Source: Desertimonas flava
Lineage (GTDB): Bacteria; Actinomycetota; Acidimicrobiia; Acidimicrobiales; Ilumatobacteraceae
Direction: 5' to 3'
NCBI RefSeq assembly: GCF_003426815.1
Contig: NZ_QKYK01000019.1
Span: forward strand, 47,185-111,184
DNA: 64,000 bases
Shown here one piece after another: positions 8,990 through 18,043 of the stretch (position 1 is its first letter; the number at the start of each line of letters is the position of its first letter). Under the pieces are notes generated by a model. It saw only the letters and a list, made by a program, of their open reading frames with translations, did not search any database and was not told the DNA's origin. The translations under genes were made by a program, and so were the position numbers.

Positions 8990-11101
8990 TCAGGCCTCCT
9001 TCTGCATCTTGCGGATGTTGTAGACCATCACGGGCAAGATGGCGACGAACAGCAGCGTGGCGTACGTGGCCGCTTTACCGTTGTTGACGGCGTTGACCTG
9101 CTCGATCATCTGGAAGGCGATCACCTGGGTGCCGCTCTGGCCACCCGTCATCACCTGGATGATGTCGTAGACCTTCATGACACTCACGATGAGCGTCGTG
9201 ACGACGACCCCGATGGTCGGTAACAGCTGGGGCAGCGTCACCTTCCAGAACGTCTGGCTCGTCGTCGCCCCGTCGATGCTCGCCGCCTCGAGGAACTCGG
9301 TGGGCACGGCCTTGATCGCCGACGAGAAGATCACCATGGCGAAGCCGGTCTGGATCCAGATCAGCACGACCATCAGCCACATGTTGTTGAACGGGATGTC
9401 ACGCACGACGTCGGGGATCGACGGCAGCTGGTTCTGAAGGGCCCGGTCCTCGACGATCTCGAAGCCGAGACCGCGGGTGACGAGCAGCACGCCGAGCAGG
9501 CCGAGCACGAAGGCGCCCCCGAGCGAGAAGCCGGCGCGCGAGTACTGCTGCGTCGCCACGCCCGTCCAGGCGATCCAGCAGAGGCCGGCAACGATGAGGG
9601 CGATCACGAAGAAGACGATCCACTTCTGCACCGTCGTGTTGCTGAGCTGACCGAGGCCGAACCAGATCGCGTTGAGCACACCGCTCTGCGGTTCGTTGAT
9701 GTTCTTCGGCTTGTAGATCAGCCGCCAGATGACGCCCGCGCCGACGAACGAGATCGCCATCGGCAGGAAGATCAGCGACTTCGCGACGTTCTCACCCTTC
9801 GCCCGGTCGGCGAGTACGGCGACGGCGAGGCCGAACGCCGTCGACAGCAGCGTGACCGTGATGACCCACCAGAGGTTGTTGATGATCGAGCCGCGCAGCG
9901 TGCCGAGGACGAGGCAGGCGAGGAAGAAGAACCCGGTGAGGGCGGCGATCGTCGTGCCCGGTGTGTTCTCGAACGCCCGCCGGACCTTGCGGCCGTTGTA
10001 GACGCCGATGGCGAGCGCACCACCGACGAACACGATGGCGATCCAGAACAGCCGGCTGCCGAAGAAGTCCGGCCAGTCCCACCGCGACTTGTCGAAGAAG
10101 CTCGGCGCCGTGATGACCTGGTGGTAGTTGTCGAACCCGACGTTGTTGACGCTCCGCGCGTCTTGGAACGACTGGATGACCGTCTGCACCAGGGGGACGA
10201 GGAGCCCGCCGAGGATGAACGTCAGGGCGGGGACGAGGAAGATCCAAGAGCGCGAGCGCTGCTCGATCTCACGGCGGCGGAGGCCGTCGGGCCGGCTGCG
10301 CATCGAGATGGCCAGGCCGATGGCGGCGAGGGGGATGACCGTGGCGACGAGGGCCTCGGCGATCGAGCCGCCGTCGATGACGGTGCCGGCCTCGTCGGTG
10401 GAGGCGAACGTGGCGCCGCCCCAGGCGCCGATGAGCCAGCCGACGCCGCCGCCCGTGAGCGCCGACTGAACCAGCCGATCGCCCGAGGCCTTCTTGCTGA
10501 GCAGCCGTCGTCCCACGGCGATGGCGATGCCGATGCCGGTGCACACGAGGAGCTTCGCCCAGTCGAGGGCGGGCTGGCGCGACTCGTCGACGGCGACCGC
10601 CAGCAGCACACCGACACCGGCGAACCCGCCGACGGCGACCGGCAGCCGGGCCGACTGCAGTTGCTCGGAGGAGACCGCCAACATCACGGCGGCGACGGCG
10701 ACGCCGCCGATGACGGCCCACAGCCACGGCCGGGCGGCCGTGTCGCGCAGGATGCGGTTGCCGTCGAGGGCGAGGAACGTGAGGAACCCGACGACGAATC
10801 CGGTGGCGGTCGCGAACTGGGTCCAGCGCGCGTACGCCCGGTTGAAGAGCAGGTTGGCGCCGACCCACGCACCGACGGAGATTCCCACGGCCGCGACCAC
10901 CTTGAGGAGGGTGGTGCCGACCCGTGACGGCGTGACGTAGTAGATGAGGAAGACGGTGACGGCGACGGCCAGCACGGTCCTGATGATGGCGCCGGGAGTC
11001 CGCGGGAGTGGGAGTTGCCAGCTGCGCCGAGCAGTGTGTTCGGCGGCGATGTCGGTGGTGGTCAACGCTGAGTCCCCTCGTCTCTCGGGCCGGGTCGACA
11101 T
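8990..11101 (-). CDS. oversized carbohydrate ABC transporter permease (MalF type) with extra N-terminal membrane domain
   Basis: 703 residues, where MalF-like permeases have about 300 (E. coli MalF 514). Residues about 35-265 contain roughly six extra hydrophobic segments with no counterpart in the usual fold. The standard domain starts near residue 285 (SWIFLVPALTFILGG). The EAA loop (FLEAASIDGATTSQTFWKVTL) is near residue 605. Two further hydrophobic stretches, around 345-390 and 490-545, are inserted between standard helices. It is in an operon with the binding protein upstream (separated by a terminator-like hairpin) and the MalG-type permease downstream. It should form the translocation pore with that partner. 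The role of the extension is unknown. Confidence 0.92.
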   Translation of the reverse strand: MSTRPERRGDSALTTTDIAAEHTARRSWQLPLPRTPGAIIRTVLAVAVTVFLIYYVTPSRVGTTLLKVVAAVGISVGAWVGANLLFNRAYARWTQFATATGFVVGFLTFLALDGNRILRDTAARPWLWAVIGGVAVAAVMLAVSSEQLQSARLPVAVGGFAGVGVLLAVAVDESRQPALDWAKLLVCTGIGIAIAVGRRLLSKKASGDRLVQSALTGGGVGWLIGAWGGATFASTDEAGTVIDGGSIAEALVATVIPLAAIGLAISMRSRPDGLRRREIEQRSRSWIFLVPALTFILGGLLVPLVQTVIQSFQDARSVNNVGFDNYHQVITAPSFFDKSRWDWPDFFGSRLFWIAIVFVGGALAIGVYNGRKVRRAFENTPGTTIAALTGFFFLACLVLGTLRGSIINNLWWVITVTLLSTAFGLAVAVLADRAKGENVAKSLIFLPMAISFVGAGVIWRLIYKPKNINEPQSGVLNAIWFGLGQLSNTTVQKWIVFFVIALIVAGLCWIAWTGVATQQYSRAGFSLGGAFVLGLLGVLLVTRGLGFEIVEDRALQNQLPSIPDVVRDIPFNNMWLMVVLIWIQTGFAMVIFSSAIKAVPTEFLEAASIDGATTSQTFWKVTLPQLLPTIGVVVTTLIVSVMKVYDIIQVMTGGQSGTQVIAFQMIEQVNAVNNGKAATYATLLFVAILPVMVYNIRKMQKEA

Positions 11102-11119
11102 GAATGCTGCCAGATCGAG

Positions 11120-11159
11120 CGAGGGCTGCCGGTCACCCTGCGGTGACCGGCAGCCCTCG
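11120..11159. terminator. hairpin between binding-protein and permease genes
   Basis: An 18-bp stem (CGAGGGCTGCCGGTCACC) with loop CTGC and an exact complementary arm lies between the binding-protein stop and the start of the large permease. Such attenuating hairpins often let the binding protein be made in excess over the permeases. There is no T-run. Confidence 0.65.
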
Positions 11160-11194
11160 TCGTTGATCAGGTCGGGCTCAGCGTGACGGGGAGG

Positions 11195-12733
11195 TCACGG
11201 CCACGCCGCCTCGATGGCGTCGGTTGCCCCTTGGGCATCGACCTCACCGTTGACGAATGCCGTCGCCTGCGTGAGGAACGCCGTATTGACTTCGGCCGGC
11301 ATCGCGTCGGAGCCGTCGAAGCCCACGGGGTCGGCGTTGAGCAGGATCTCGATGAATCCCTGCTCGAGCTCGTTGAAGAGCGACGTGTCGACACCATCGG
11401 CGGCGGTGAGGAAGCCCGAGCTGGCGCCTTCGCCGCTGTCGGCGGCGGCGAGCGCGGCCTGCGACTCCTGGCGGGCCGAGGCGTACTCGGCCGAGCCGAG
11501 GTACTGCATCACTGCCCAGACCTCGGGGCGGTCGGCGAACGCCGCGGCGTTGATGCCGCCGACGAGCGTCGGGTTGCCCTCGTTGGCCGGGAAGTAGAAG
11601 GAGTCGAGCTGACCCTCCTCGGTGCCGAAGGTTCCGCCGGCCTCGGCCAGGAACGAGGCGAAGAAGCTCGCCTGGCGGTGCATCAGGCAGTTGTCGTCGA
11701 CGAGCGCCTGGGCGTTGTCGGGTCCGAACGCCGTGCCGGCGATCGAACCGCCCGCGGCGTACACGTTCTCAGGCGCCCACCAGCTCATCACCTGGTCGAA
11801 GTCGGCGACGATCTCGGGCGAGTTGAACGGCACCTCGTTGGCGACCCACTGGTTGTAGAACTCGATGCCCTGGTTGCGCAGGACGAGCTCCTCGATCCAG
11901 TCCGTGAACGGCCAACCGGTGGCCCCTTCCGAGCCGATGCCGACGCACAGCGGCGTGTTGCCGTCGGCGGCGGCCTGCTCGAGCAGTGCCGTGAAGTCGT
12001 CGAGGGTCGTGGGCACCTCGTAGCCGAGCTCGGCGAAGCGAGCGGGCTTGTACCAGACGAGCGACTTGAGGTCGGCCTTGAAGGGAACACCGAACTGGGT
12101 GCCGTCGACGTTCGTCAACGCCATCCACGAGTCACCCCACACCTCACCGACCGCCGCCACGACGTCGTCGGGCAGTGGGAAGGCGTCGCCGCTGGCGGCG
12201 AACCCGGCGATGCGGCCGGGCTGCGGGAACACGCCGATGTCAGGCGGGCTGCCGCCTGCGACCTGCTGGCCGATGTCGCTCTCGAAGCTGCGAACGCCGG
12301 TGTAGGTGATCGTCATCCCGTGCTCTTCGGCGAACACGTTGAGGGCCTCCTGCATGGCCTGGCCCTCGTTGGTGGTGTTCTCCTCCACACCCGACACGGT
12401 GACGGTGGTGCCGGCGAGGTCGTAGCCGTCGAGTCCGCTGTCGCTGCCGCGGCCTGCGCCCGCGCCGATGGCGCCCGCGTCGGGGGCGTCGCTACCGGCG
12501 GCGGCGTCGGTGCCCATGGCCTCGGTGCCCATGGCTTCGGTGCCCATGGCTTCGGTGCCCATGGCTTCGGTGCCCATGGCCTCCGTGCCCATGGCCTCGG
12601 TCCCGGCGGCCTCGGTGCTGGCGGCTTCCGTGCCGTCGGGCGGTGCGGTGGCACTCGCCGTGGCGGCGACGGCGGCGCCGCCGATCATCGTGGCTGCCGC
12701 GAGTAGCGACAGACCTCTTGTGCGCTTACGCAT
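11195..12733 (-). CDS. extracellular sugar-binding protein with MGTEA-repeat linker
   Basis: A 512-residue solute-binding protein of family 1. Residues 1-29 are a signal peptide with cleavage near ASA-TA and no lipobox Cys. Residues about 30-95 are a low-complexity linker with six exact MGTEA pentapeptides plus degenerate copies. The binding fold starts around 105 (GTTVTVSGVEEN) and contains the usual DIGVFPQPGRI and FGVPFKADLKSLVWYKP segments. The linker probably spaces the binding domain from the envelope, which is inference. It is the first gene of the operon with permeases at 8990 and 8023. A GAGGGGG stretch just upstream of the ATG serves as ribosome binding site. The sugar specificity is unknown. 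Confidence 0.94.
   Translation of the reverse strand: MRKRTRGLSLLAAATMIGGAAVAATASATAPPDGTEAASTEAAGTEAMGTEAMGTEAMGTEAMGTEAMGTEAMGTDAAAGSDAPDAGAIGAGAGRGSDSGLDGYDLAGTTVTVSGVEENTTNEGQAMQEALNVFAEEHGMTITYTGVRSFESDIGQQVAGGSPPDIGVFPQPGRIAGFAASGDAFPLPDDVVAAVGEVWGDSWMALTNVDGTQFGVPFKADLKSLVWYKPARFAELGYEVPTTLDDFTALLEQAAADGNTPLCVGIGSEGATGWPFTDWIEELVLRNQGIEFYNQWVANEVPFNSPEIVADFDQVMSWWAPENVYAAGGSIAGTAFGPDNAQALVDDNCLMHRQASFFASFLAEAGGTFGTEEGQLDSFYFPANEGNPTLVGGINAAAFADRPEVWAVMQYLGSAEYASARQESQAALAAADSGEGASSGFLTAADGVDTSLFNELEQGFIEILLNADPVGFDGSDAMPAEVNTAFLTQATAFVNGEVDAQGATDAIEAAWP
12511..12600 (-). repeat. 15-bp in-frame tandem repeat (six units) encoding MGTEA
   Basis: On the plus strand the unit is TGCCCATGGCNTCGG. 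Six adjacent units differ only at one or two silent positions, and degenerate units continue on both sides. The unit is a multiple of three, so slippage changes linker length without breaking the frame. Confidence 0.95.
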
Positions 12734-12877
12734 TCTTCCCCCTCGTCAAAGGAGCCAGCGGGGTTGCTGCTCGTTCGTGGTGAGCTGCCGGTTCTTCCCG
12801 GCCAGCCGACTTTTCCACACCGGGGGTTACCGGTCAAGAAGGCGTTTGTTACTGCACAGTGGGTCCTTGGGCCCTGG

Positions 12878-13837
12878 TCACGGCCGGAAGTGGACGACCT
12901 GCCAGCACGCCTCGATGCGGCGGCGGGCGCCGGACGAGAGGGCGAAGGGGTAGAGGTCGCGCATTCCCATCGCCCGGGCGAGCTCGTTGGCGGCGAGGCT
13001 GGCGGTGACCGCTGCAGAGACCCACTCCGCCGGGTCGAACGGAGCGGCGGGCGGTTCGATCACGCCCCAGGCGGCACCCGTGGAGACGACGTCGTGGATG
13101 TGCATCACCTGGGCCCACGACTCGGCGAAGTCCTCCCAGGGGTGCGCCGATGCGTAGAACGACACGTGCTCGTCGCGCCACGCACCGTCGTCGGTGCGGG
13201 CGTAGTGCCGGTCGAGCGCCGCCTGGTAGTCGGCGGTCTCGTCGCCGAACGTGGCGCGGAACGCGCCGAGGCGCTGGGGATCGCCGGCGACGTGACGGAG
13301 CCAGACGTAGTGGCCCAGCTCGTGGCGGATGTGGCCGAGCGGCGTGCGGTACTGCTCGCCGAGCGTCGATCGGATCTGCTCGCCGCGCGCCGGATCGGCT
13401 TCGTCGAGGTCGAGGGTGATCAGACCGCCGAGATGCCCGATCACCGCGGCGCCGCCTGCCGAACGGGATCGGTACGTGAAGCGCAGGGCCGGTTCGGTGC
13501 GCCACTCCACACCGAGGGCGGTGAGCTGCCAGAGTGCCCGCCGCTGCGCCGACAGGAACGGGATGAGCAGCGTGGGGCGGGCGTCGTCGGGTGCGTCGAC
13601 GATCAGGCAGCTCGGGCACCACGCCGGGCCGCCGTCGGTGGTGACGGCCCCGTCGTCGGGACGCCAGTTGCATCGCCAGTCGTCGCGCTTGCGACACCCG
13701 CCGGTCACGGCCAGGTCCGCCACGTCGAGCCCTCCGTCGGGCAGCACGCGGAGGGTGAGGCTCGTCTCGCAACGCACGCAGCGCATCGAGTCGAAGAAGA
13801 CCTCGTTGCCGCATGTCGGGCAGTGCAGCCGTTCCAC
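12878..13837 (-). CDS. putative zinc-binding metallopeptidase (PF15887-like)
   Basis: A 319-residue protein. The N-terminus is a zinc ribbon (Cys6, Cys9, Cys20, Cys23), followed by another cysteine group (48, 56, 74, 77). The catalytic core has HELGH at residues 172-176, with a downstream acidic helix EDFAESWAQVMH that can supply the third zinc ligand. There is no signal peptide, so it is cytoplasmic. The arrangement matches the 'putative zinc-binding metallo-peptidase' family, whose substrates are unknown. It is monocistronic and divergent from the enoyl-CoA hydratase gene. Confidence 0.88.
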   Translation of the reverse strand: MERLHCPTCGNEVFFDSMRCVRCETSLTLRVLPDGGLDVADLAVTGGCRKRDDWRCNWRPDDGAVTTDGGPAWCPSCLIVDAPDDARPTLLIPFLSAQRRALWQLTALGVEWRTEPALRFTYRSRSAGGAAVIGHLGGLITLDLDEADPARGEQIRSTLGEQYRTPLGHIRHELGHYVWLRHVAGDPQRLGAFRATFGDETADYQAALDRHYARTDDGAWRDEHVSFYASAHPWEDFAESWAQVMHIHDVVSTGAAWGVIEPPAAPFDPAEWVSAAVTASLAANELARAMGMRDLYPFALSSGARRRIEACWQVVHFRP

Positions 13838-13953
13838 GCCCGCAGTCTGGCCGCGCGATGGCGTCGTCGCACCGGGTTCGCCGTCACCTCACCGTCAGCT
13901 TGGCGGTGCGCCTCGATCTCCGGCGGGTCGTGCGCCGGCGCGAGCATGGGGCG

Positions 13954-14775
13954 ATGAGCGAGACGAGTTCCGGCGACGCCGGCATCCGGGTGCACGACGA
14001 CGGCCCGGTGCGCATCGTCACCATCGACCGGCCCCACCGCCGCAACGCAGTCGATTCCCGCGCCGGTGCGGCGATGCGAGAAGCGTTCGAGGCGTTCGAC
14101 GCCGACGACGCGCTGTCGGTCGCCGTGCTCACCGGGTCTGGCGGCTACTTCTGCGCCGGGGCCGATCTCAAGGCATTGAGCGAGGGCGATCGGCGCCCGG
14201 TCGGCGCCGACCTGTCCACGCCCGGCCCGATGGGCCCGACCCGCATGCGGCTGTCGAAGCCGGTGATCGCCGCCATCGAGGGGCCGGCCGTCGCCGGCGG
14301 GCTCGAGCTCGCCGTGTGGTGCGATCTGCGTGTCGTGGCCGCCGATGCCGTGATGGGCGTCTACTGCCGGCGCTTCGGAGTGCCTCTCGTCGATCTCGGC
14401 ACGATCAACCTGCCGCGGCTGATCGGCCACAGCCGGGCGATCGACCTGATCCTCACGGGACGAGGCGTCGACGGCGTCGAGGCCGAACGCATCGGGCTGG
14501 CCAACCGCGTCACCGAGCCGGGTGGAGCCCTCGCCGCTGCCGTCGCCCTCGCTCACGAGCTGGCCGCCCTCCCACAGTTGTGCATGCGCAACGACCGCCT
14601 GTCGGCCCTGGAGCAGTGGGATCTCGACATCGACGCGGCGATCCTCAACGAGGCTCGCCGGGGACGGGAGACGATCGCCAGCGGGGAGACGCTCGCCGGC
14701 GCTCAGCGCTTCGCGTCCGGTGCCGGACGTCACGGCACTCCGACCGACGCTCCCGGCGATGACGCGTCAGGCTGA
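13954..14775 (+). CDS. enoyl-CoA hydratase/isomerase family protein
   Basis: A 273-residue crotonase-fold protein. The CoA-binding and oxyanion segments are present: RRNAVDSRAG, YFCAGADLKAL and the second oxyanion GPAVAGGLELAVWCDLRV. One position where canonical hydratases carry a catalytic Glu reads FGVPLVDLGT, so hydratase activity is uncertain. It may be a related crotonase such as an isomerase or hydrolase. The ATG at 13954 gives the normal family length. The end overlaps the likely start of the PAQR gene by 17 bases, so the two are probably co-transcribed. Confidence 0.9.
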   Translation: MSETSSGDAGIRVHDDGPVRIVTIDRPHRRNAVDSRAGAAMREAFEAFDADDALSVAVLTGSGGYFCAGADLKALSEGDRRPVGADLSTPGPMGPTRMRLSKPVIAAIEGPAVAGGLELAVWCDLRVVAADAVMGVYCRRFGVPLVDLGTINLPRLIGHSRAIDLILTGRGVDGVEAERIGLANRVTEPGGALAAAVALAHELAALPQLCMRNDRLSALEQWDLDIDAAILNEARRGRETIASGETLAGAQRFASGAGRHGTPTDAPGDDASG

Positions 14776-15436
14776 GGTGATGGACACGGTCGCCGCGCTG
14801 GTCGTACGGCCGGCGTGGCGCGGGGTGATCCACCGGTGGTCGGTCCCGGTCGCCGTGACGCTGATGACGATCGTCGCCGTGCGCGCCCCGACGGGTGGCA
14901 TGCGCGCCGCGTTGATCGTCTACGGCATCGGCATCGTCGGCATGCTCGCCGTGAGCGGGGTCTACCACCTGCCGTACGCGTCAGCCCGCCTGCGAGGAGC
15001 GCTGCGACGCGTCGACCACTCGACGATCCTGCTGGCGATCGCCGGCACGTACACCGGGGTCATCGTCGTCGGGCTCGACGGGGCGACGCGTGTCGTCCTG
15101 CTGACCGTGGCCTGGGTGATCGCCGGGACCGGCGTGGCGATCCGCATGTTGTGGATGCACGCCCCGTCGGGCCTCGTCGCCGCCGTCTACCTGGCGGCCG
15201 GATGGATGCTGCTCCTGCATCCCACGGCGTACCTCGGAGCCCTCGACGGCACCGAGTTGGCCCTGCTCGGCGCGGGCGGGGTGCTCTACACGGCCGGAGC
15301 GGTGGTGTATGCGCTCCGCCGGCCCGATCCGTGGCCCTCGACGTTCGGCTATCACGAGGTGTTCCACACGCTCGTCGTGCTCGCCGCCCTCTCCCACTGG
15401 GCGAGCATCTTCCACTTGGTCACGCGCACGGGCTGA
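14759..15436 (+). CDS. hemolysin III / PAQR-family membrane protein (TrhA-like)
   Basis: About 225 residues with seven hydrophobic segments. Conserved histidines expected for a PAQR metal site are present: SGVYHLPY after helix 2, and GYHEVFHTLVVLAALSHW near the C-terminus. Bacterial members are called hemolysin III or TrhA and influence membrane energetics; the catalytic role is not settled. Possible starts are ATG 14759, overlapping the previous gene by 17 bases, or ATG 14780 just after its stop. Neither has well-spaced ribosome binding sequence. Confidence 0.88.
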   Translation: MTRQAEVMDTVAALVVRPAWRGVIHRWSVPVAVTLMTIVAVRAPTGGMRAALIVYGIGIVGMLAVSGVYHLPYASARLRGALRRVDHSTILLAIAGTYTGVIVVGLDGATRVVLLTVAWVIAGTGVAIRMLWMHAPSGLVAAVYLAAGWMLLLHPTAYLGALDGTELALLGAGGVLYTAGAVVYALRRPDPWPSTFGYHEVFHTLVVLAALSHWASIFHLVTRTG

Positions 15437-15455
15437 CCGGGTGGCCCGGGGAACG

Positions 15456-16697
15456 TCAGTCGACGAGGGCGGCCTTCACGAGGGAGCGCAGCAGAGGCCG
15501 GATCGGGTGGCTGTCGCTCGGCAGCAGCTGGGTCATGAACACCACCGTCATGTCGAGCTCGGGGTCGACCCAGAACGTCGTGCTGGCCGCACCGCCCCAC
15601 CCGAACTCGCCGCGGGAGTAGGGGACCTTGGCCGCGGCGGGATCGATCACCACGCTGACGCCGAGACCGAAGCCCACGCCGTCGTAGGTGGTCTCGCTGA
15701 AGAACGGCCGGGCGACGGCCTCGAGGTCGACGTTGCCCGGGAGGTGGTTGGTGGCCATGTAGTCGACGGTGCTCGGCGCGAGGATCCGCGTGCCGTCGAG
15801 CGCACCACGCCCGGCGAGCATGTTGGCGAAGCGCACGTAGTCGCTCGTCGTCCCCACGAGTCCGCCCCCACCGAGCGACGCCGCGGGTGGCTTCTTGGCG
15901 GCGTCGCCGAAGGCGTCGAGACGCACCGCCGTGCCGTCGGCCGGTGACGGCGTGTAGAGGGCGGCGAGACGATCGACCTTCTCGTCGGGTGCGAACCATG
16001 ACGTGTCGTCCATGCCGAGCGGGTCGAGCACCTCGTCCTGCACGACGTCCGCGAACGGACGCCCGGCGATCGCCTCGACGACCATGCCGAGCACGTCGGT
16101 GCTCATGCCGTAGTTCCAGGCCGTGCCCGGTTGGAACAGCAGGGGCAATGACGCGATGAGGTCGCACACCCCGGCGAGGTCGAGCCCGGCCGGCACGCCC
16201 CACTCCAGGCCGGCCTGGCGGTACAGCCCGTCGACGGGATGGGCGTTGGCGAAGCCGTAGGTGAGCCCGCTCATGTGGGCGAACAGGTGCCAGATGCGCA
16301 TGGTCTCGGTGACGGGCTCGAGCTCGGGCTTCGTGCTCGTACCGCTGCGCCACACCTTCTGGTGGGCGAACGCCGGGAGGTACTTGGCGACCGGCTCGTT
16401 GAGCAGGAACTCGCCGCGCTCCCAGAGCCGCAGCGCCGCAACCGCCGTGATGGGCTTGGTCATCGAGTAGAGCCGGAAGATCGTGTCGTCGGCCACGGGC
16501 AGGTCGCTCTCGACGTCGCGGCGGCCGTACGACGAGAAGTGGGTCAGTTCGCCGTGCTGCGAGATGGCGATCTGCCAACCGGGCAGCAGGCCGCTGTCCA
16601 CGAAGCGGGCGAGCCGGGCGTCGAGCTGGGCGAGACGGGACGGGTCGAGCGACCGACGCGTCGCGGGCGGCTGGGCAGGCGAGGACACGGTTGACAT
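15456..16697 (-). CDS. serine hydrolase, beta-lactamase/EstB family
   Basis: A 413-residue class-C-beta-lactamase-fold hydrolase. The catalytic SxxK motif is SMTK (about residue 83). The tyrosine motif reads WNYGMST, not the YxN of true class C lactamases. A GWGG motif near the C-terminus (FGWGGAASTTFWVDP) replaces KTG. That combination points to a family VIII carboxylesterase (EstB-like) and not an antibiotic-degrading enzyme. There is no signal peptide, which also argues against a periplasmic lactamase. It is divergent from the CoA-transferase gene. The substrate is unknown. Confidence 0.92.
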   Translation of the reverse strand: MSTVSSPAQPPATRRSLDPSRLAQLDARLARFVDSGLLPGWQIAISQHGELTHFSSYGRRDVESDLPVADDTIFRLYSMTKPITAVAALRLWERGEFLLNEPVAKYLPAFAHQKVWRSGTSTKPELEPVTETMRIWHLFAHMSGLTYGFANAHPVDGLYRQAGLEWGVPAGLDLAGVCDLIASLPLLFQPGTAWNYGMSTDVLGMVVEAIAGRPFADVVQDEVLDPLGMDDTSWFAPDEKVDRLAALYTPSPADGTAVRLDAFGDAAKKPPAASLGGGGLVGTTSDYVRFANMLAGRGALDGTRILAPSTVDYMATNHLPGNVDLEAVARPFFSETTYDGVGFGLGVSVVIDPAAAKVPYSRGEFGWGGAASTTFWVDPELDMTVVFMTQLLPSDSHPIRPLLRSLVKAALVD

Positions 16698-16756
16698 GTC
16701 GGTAGTTGAGCACGCTCGCTACCAGCTCGGCGCCACCGGGACGCGAGACTGTCGCC

Positions 16757-17995
16757 GTGCCGCTGCCACTCGAGGGAATCCGCGTGCTCGACTTCACACG
16801 CGTGCTCGCCGGACCTCACGCGACGCGCATGCTGTGCGACCTCGGCGCCGAGGTCATCAAGGTGGAACCGCCGGTCGGCGACATCACCCGATTCACCCGG
16901 CCCCGCATCAACGGCGTCGCCACGTACTACGCCCAGCAGAACGTCGGCAAGCGCAACGTGAGCATCGACCTGTCGGCGCCTGGGGCCACCGACCTGGTGG
17001 CCGACCTCGCCGACAGGTGCGATGTGCTCATCGAGAACTTCCGGCCCGGTGTGATGGACAAGCTCGGACTCGGACCGGCCGTGCTCCGCGCCCGCAACCC
17101 GGGCCTCGTGTACGTGTCGATCAACGGCTACGGATCGACGGGCCCGCTGCGGCACAAGATGGCGTACAACGTGGTGATCTCGGCGGAGGCCGGCCTCACC
17201 AAGTTCCAGGGTGACGCCCGCGGTGGCGTGTACGAGAGCGACCCGTCCGATCACGCCGACGTCTACTCCGCGCTGGAGGCGGCCACCGCGGTCCTCGCCG
17301 CGCTCGTCCGCAGGGAACGGACCGGAACTGGCGACTGGGTCGAGGTGTCGATGGCCCACACGATGCTCTACGTCAACGACCACCTGCACGATCAGCTCTT
17401 CGACGGCGACGTGGAACCGGGCACGATTCGTAGCTTCGGCACGCCGCAGTACGTCGTGCTCGAAGTGGCCTCCGGCGAGCGGATGGCAGTCAGCGGCCAT
17501 CCCGCCGAGTCCGGATCGTTCGAGTACTTCGTGCGCGCTCTCGAGCTCGACGGGCTCGGCGACGACCCGCGTTTCGGCACCGTGGCCGACCGCCTCGAGC
17601 ACTTCGCCGAGCTCCGCGCGATCGTCGCCGAGGCGGCGCTGCGGATCCCGGACTCGGCGACGTTCGAGCGGCGCTTCGCCAACCACCGCTTGGCGTCGGG
17701 CGTGGTGCAGTCGGCTCGAGCGCTCGCCGATTCGGAGTGGGCCCGGCACCGCGGCGTCATCCGATCGATCCCCGACCGTTCCGGTGGCGAGATTCGCGTC
17801 CCCACCGGGCCGTGGCAATTCGCCGACGCCACGCCCGACGGGCCGACCGGCTCGGGCGGCTCGGCCGGCGACATCGTGAGCCACCGCGGTGAGGACAACC
17901 GGGCCGTGCTGTCCGACGTGCTCGGTCTCGACGAGGCGACGATCGACGACCTCGAGGACCGCGGCGTGCTCTCGTCGCGCGCGCCACGCGTATAG
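16757..17995 (+). CDS. CaiB/BaiF (class III) CoA-transferase family protein
   Basis: About 412 residues. It opens with the family signature PLEGIRVLDFTRVLAGPHATRMLCDLGAEVIKVE (given as key parts VLDFTRVLAGP and GAEVIKVE). YYAQQNVGKRNVSIDL and LIENFRPGVMDKLGLG follow, and the fold is full length. The residue at the position of the catalytic Asp (AYDxxxQA in relatives) reads Asn138 in MAYNVVISAEAG. That could abolish the covalent aspartyl-CoA mechanism, or make the protein a racemase-like or inactive relative. A GTG at 16757 is the preferred start; a TTG at 16706 is in frame. It is divergent from the esterase gene. Confidence 0.9.
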   Translation: MPLPLEGIRVLDFTRVLAGPHATRMLCDLGAEVIKVEPPVGDITRFTRPRINGVATYYAQQNVGKRNVSIDLSAPGATDLVADLADRCDVLIENFRPGVMDKLGLGPAVLRARNPGLVYVSINGYGSTGPLRHKMAYNVVISAEAGLTKFQGDARGGVYESDPSDHADVYSALEAATAVLAALVRRERTGTGDWVEVSMAHTMLYVNDHLHDQLFDGDVEPGTIRSFGTPQYVVLEVASGERMAVSGHPAESGSFEYFVRALELDGLGDDPRFGTVADRLEHFAELRAIVAEAALRIPDSATFERRFANHRLASGVVQSARALADSEWARHRGVIRSIPDRSGGEIRVPTGPWQFADATPDGPTGSGGSAGDIVSHRGEDNRAVLSDVLGLDEATIDDLEDRGVLSSRAPRV

Positions 17996-18043
17996 CAAAA
18001 CTGTCCAAGTCAGAGCCACTTGCTCTGCCCCTACCATGGGCGA

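Noticed and set aside
15456..16697. Calling the serine hydrolase a beta-lactamase resistance gene
   Set aside because: The tyrosine motif YGM and the GWGG motif fit EstB-type esterases, and there is no signal peptide.
16757..17995. Treating the CaiB-type gene as a pseudogene
   Set aside because: The full fold and length are intact; only one putative catalytic residue differs, and that assignment is by eye.
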